Assembly: GCA_035601815.1 (NCBI GenBank)
Contig: DATNNN010000158.1
Span: 1 to 5,854 of the forward strand
Length of the DNA stretch: 5,854 nt
Origin: DATNNN01 sp035601815
GTDB lineage: Bacteria > Pseudomonadota > Alphaproteobacteria > Rhizobiales > Xanthobacteraceae
Reading direction: 5' to 3'
A program made the translations under genes and the position numbers. Shown piece after piece: positions 4,916 through 5,854 of the stretch (position 1 is its first letter; each line of letters begins with the position of its first letter). Below the pieces are notes generated by a model. It saw nothing but the letters and a program-made list of their open reading frames with translations, did not search any database and had not been told where the DNA came from.

Positions 4916-5854
4916 CTACCGCACTCCGCCGCCACCGCCTCCGCCTCCAGGACCGCCGCCCCCGCCGCCCCTGCCGCCAATTCCGAAGCCGGGAATTCCT
5001 TGCCCGGACCCGGGACGGCGGTTGCTGATTTTAGGATTATGGCTGCCGGCTGGCTTGTGGCCGCTGATCCTCACGTTGTGGCTGCCGACCGGCTTGTGGC
5101 CGCTAATCCTCACGTTGTGACTACCGGGCGGTTTGTGGCCGCTGATCCTGACGTTGTGGCTGCCGCGCGGCTTGTGGCCGCTGAGTTTCGGGTCGTGGAC
5201 CACGCTAGGAGCCGTCCGGTGAGTGAGTTTCGTATCGTGAACCACACTGGGGACCGTCCGGTGGGTGAGTTCCGTATTATGACTGGGGACCGTCCGGTGG
5301 GTGAGTTTCGTATCGTGGCTGGGGACCCTCAGGTGGGTGAGTTCCGTATTGTGGCTGGGTACCGTCCGGTGGGTGAGCTCCGTATTGTGGCTAGGGACCG
5401 TCCGGTGCGTGAGTCTCTCATCGTGGATGCTGTGCTTGCGGTAATGGCTCAGGACTGGAAATGTCGTACTGGGCCGCGGGTTGTGGGTCAGTGGCGGGCG
5501 ATGGATATCACTGGGCCGCGGGTTATGGGTCTGTGGCGGGCGATGGACATCACTGGGCCGCGGGTCATGGGTCTGTGGCGGGCGATGAACACTCAGCACT
5601 CGATTGTGGCTACCCGGCCCATGCGGGCCACTGATGTACCGGTAATGGGTCATCTGCCGCGTATGCGAGCGCTCCCGTTCGTGACTGAGCTTCGGATTAT
5701 GCGTTCCATGCCGACGATGGCTGTACTGCGGGTTATGTGATCCGGCACGCGAATGCGAAAAAACCGGCCAGTGCGCGATCTGAATCGGCGGCCACACGAA
5801 CGGCAGAGTGTCTCCGCAGATTTGATAAACCGCGACATCGCCGATCTTGGTCGC
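4916..5854 (-). CDS. His-rich tandem-repeat protein with poly-glycine C-terminus, 5' end outside the window
   Basis: The frame is open from the right edge to TAG at 4916-4918, giving at least 312 residues. A GTG at 5795-5797 could start it, but the frame stays open upstream (GDVAVYQICGDTLPFVWPP), so the true start is probably beyond the window. Nearly everything after that segment is built from 12-14 residue units. In order they are degenerate SHNP units, three HRPPxTHxPRPSD units, about six LTHRTVPSHNTE-type units and four SGHKPxGSHNVRI units, then PGFGIGG and a glycine run ending VR. Histidine recurs about every six to seven residues (40 in the last 293), often in S/T-H-N/D. The units measure 36, 39 and 42 bases, all whole codons. 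Differences between the 39-base units are almost all silent on this strand, the main reason to call it coding here. I know no named family. A repetitive beta structure, metal binding or a surface role is conjecture. Confidence 0.65.
   Translation of the reverse strand, partial: ATKIGDVAVYQICGDTLPFVWPPIQIAHWPVFSHSRAGSHNPQYSHRRHGTHNPKLSHERERSHTRQMTHYRYISGPHGPGSHNRVLSVHRPPQTHDPRPSDVHRPPQTHNPRPSDIHRPPLTHNPRPSTTFPVLSHYRKHSIHDERLTHRTVPSHNTELTHRTVPSHNTELTHLRVPSHDTKLTHRTVPSHNTELTHRTVPSVVHDTKLTHRTAPSVVHDPKLSGHKPRGSHNVRISGHKPPGSHNVRISGHKPVGSHNVRISGHKPAGSHNPKISNRRPGSGQGIPGFGIGGRGGGGGGPGGGGGGGGVR
4919..4987 (-). repeat. GGN-repeat tract encoding the glycine-rich C-terminus
   Basis: On the minus strand the sequence is mostly GGN codons, encoding GGRGGGGGGPGGGGGGGGVR. 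It is G-rich and low in complexity, prone to slippage and to sequencing or assembly error, and could form G-quadruplex-like structures. Opposite-strand translation gives only a polyproline artefact. Confidence 0.6.
5036..5191 (-). repeat. Tandem repeat array, 4 x 39 bp
   Basis: Four units start at 5036, 5075, 5114 and 5153. On the minus strand each encodes a SGHKPxGSHNVRI-type 13-residue unit, with x being A, V, P or R. The last three codons of the fourth unit change towards the neighbouring array. Units differ by scattered single bases, so the array is not a recent perfect duplication. Confidence 0.9.
5177..5404 (-). repeat. Tandem repeat array, 36 bp x 4 plus two 42-bp variants
   Basis: Units of 36 bases start at 5261, 5297, 5333 and 5369 and encode LTHRTVPSHNTE-type repeats. 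A 42-base version spans 5219-5260 and a more diverged one about 5177-5218; both carry two extra codons (VPSVVHDTK and APSVVHDPK in place of VPSHNTE). A partial unit follows 5404. This array grades into the 39-base array on its left. Confidence 0.9.
5468..5593 (-). repeat. Tandem repeat array, 3 x 42 bp
   Basis: Three units start at 5468, 5510 and 5552 and differ at only a few bases; the third diverges in its last three bases. On the minus strand they encode HRPPQTHDPRPSD-type 14-residue units. This is the most homogeneous of the three arrays and so perhaps the most recently expanded. Confidence 0.9.

Noticed and set aside
4863..5120. Plus-strand polyproline open frame
   Set aside because: It is the complement of the GGN-codon glycine tract of the minus-strand gene, with no start signal or recognisable domain.
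5036..5593. CRISPR array
   Set aside because: The repeats are directly adjacent without unique spacers, are whole-codon lengths of 36, 39 and 42 bases, and lie inside an open reading frame.
4448..5740. Plus-strand open frame of 430 codons across the repeats, with GEFRIVAGDRPV- and TGPRVMGLWRAMDI-like periodic protein
   Set aside because: Its first part runs antisense to the well-supported exported-protein gene. In the arrays the differences between units are mostly amino-acid changing on this strand but mostly silent on the other. Third-position G/C is also lower on this strand.
5650..5838. Minus-strand open frame of 62 codons (MSRFIKSAETLC...) overlapping the repeat gene in another frame
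   Set aside because: No good ribosome binding site is visible and the frame that continues into the repeats is open to the window edge, so this is more likely a shadow.

Overview
The window looks like chromosome from a high-GC alphaproteobacterium of the Hyphomicrobiales (Rhizobiales), most likely near Bradyrhizobium or Rhodopseudomonas. The evidence is the strong G/C bias at third codon positions in the core genes, the Lrp / thioredoxin reductase / LsrB-type LysR gene cluster known from rhizobia and their relatives, and two families of nested palindromic intergenic repeats of a kind common in this order. The assignment is inferred from sequence reading alone.

Layout. Positions 1-164 hold the 3' end of msrP (periplasmic methionine sulfoxide reductase, catalytic subunit, + strand). 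Positions 165-533 have no gene. They hold a half copy, a full copy and a remnant of a palindromic repeat, and several hairpins that belong to the 3' end of the minus-strand transcript, including a convincing intrinsic terminator (341-386). Positions 534-2425 are a minus-strand operon, trxB then an lsrB/vtlR-like LysR regulator, separated by 35 bases. A 200-base divergent promoter region (2426-2625) with a perfect 8-5-8 inverted repeat separates it from an Lrp/AsnC regulator (2626-3105, +). Downstream lies a small exported HdeA/HdeB-like protein (3184-3477, +). A second palindromic repeat of a different family fills most of 3478-3682.

From 3683 to the right edge the character changes. Base composition drops locally (21 G/C of 60 at 4501-4560 against 45 of 60 at 1501-1560), and both genes run on the minus strand. 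One is an exported 359-residue protein of unknown function. Upstream of it is a gene entering from beyond the window, whose product is built almost entirely from 12-14 residue His/Ser/Asn-rich tandem repeats and ends in a glycine run. The substitution pattern between its repeat units shows that the minus strand is the coding one, although the plus strand is also open across the array.

How the parts fit. MsrP, TrxB, LsrB and the HdeA-like protein all suggest thiol/redox and envelope stress functions. TrxB reduces thioredoxin, the LysR and Lrp proteins probably control the cluster, MsrP repairs oxidised periplasmic proteins, and HdeA-like proteins protect periplasmic proteins at low pH. The two genes on the right are the least explained part of the window and may form an exported pair.
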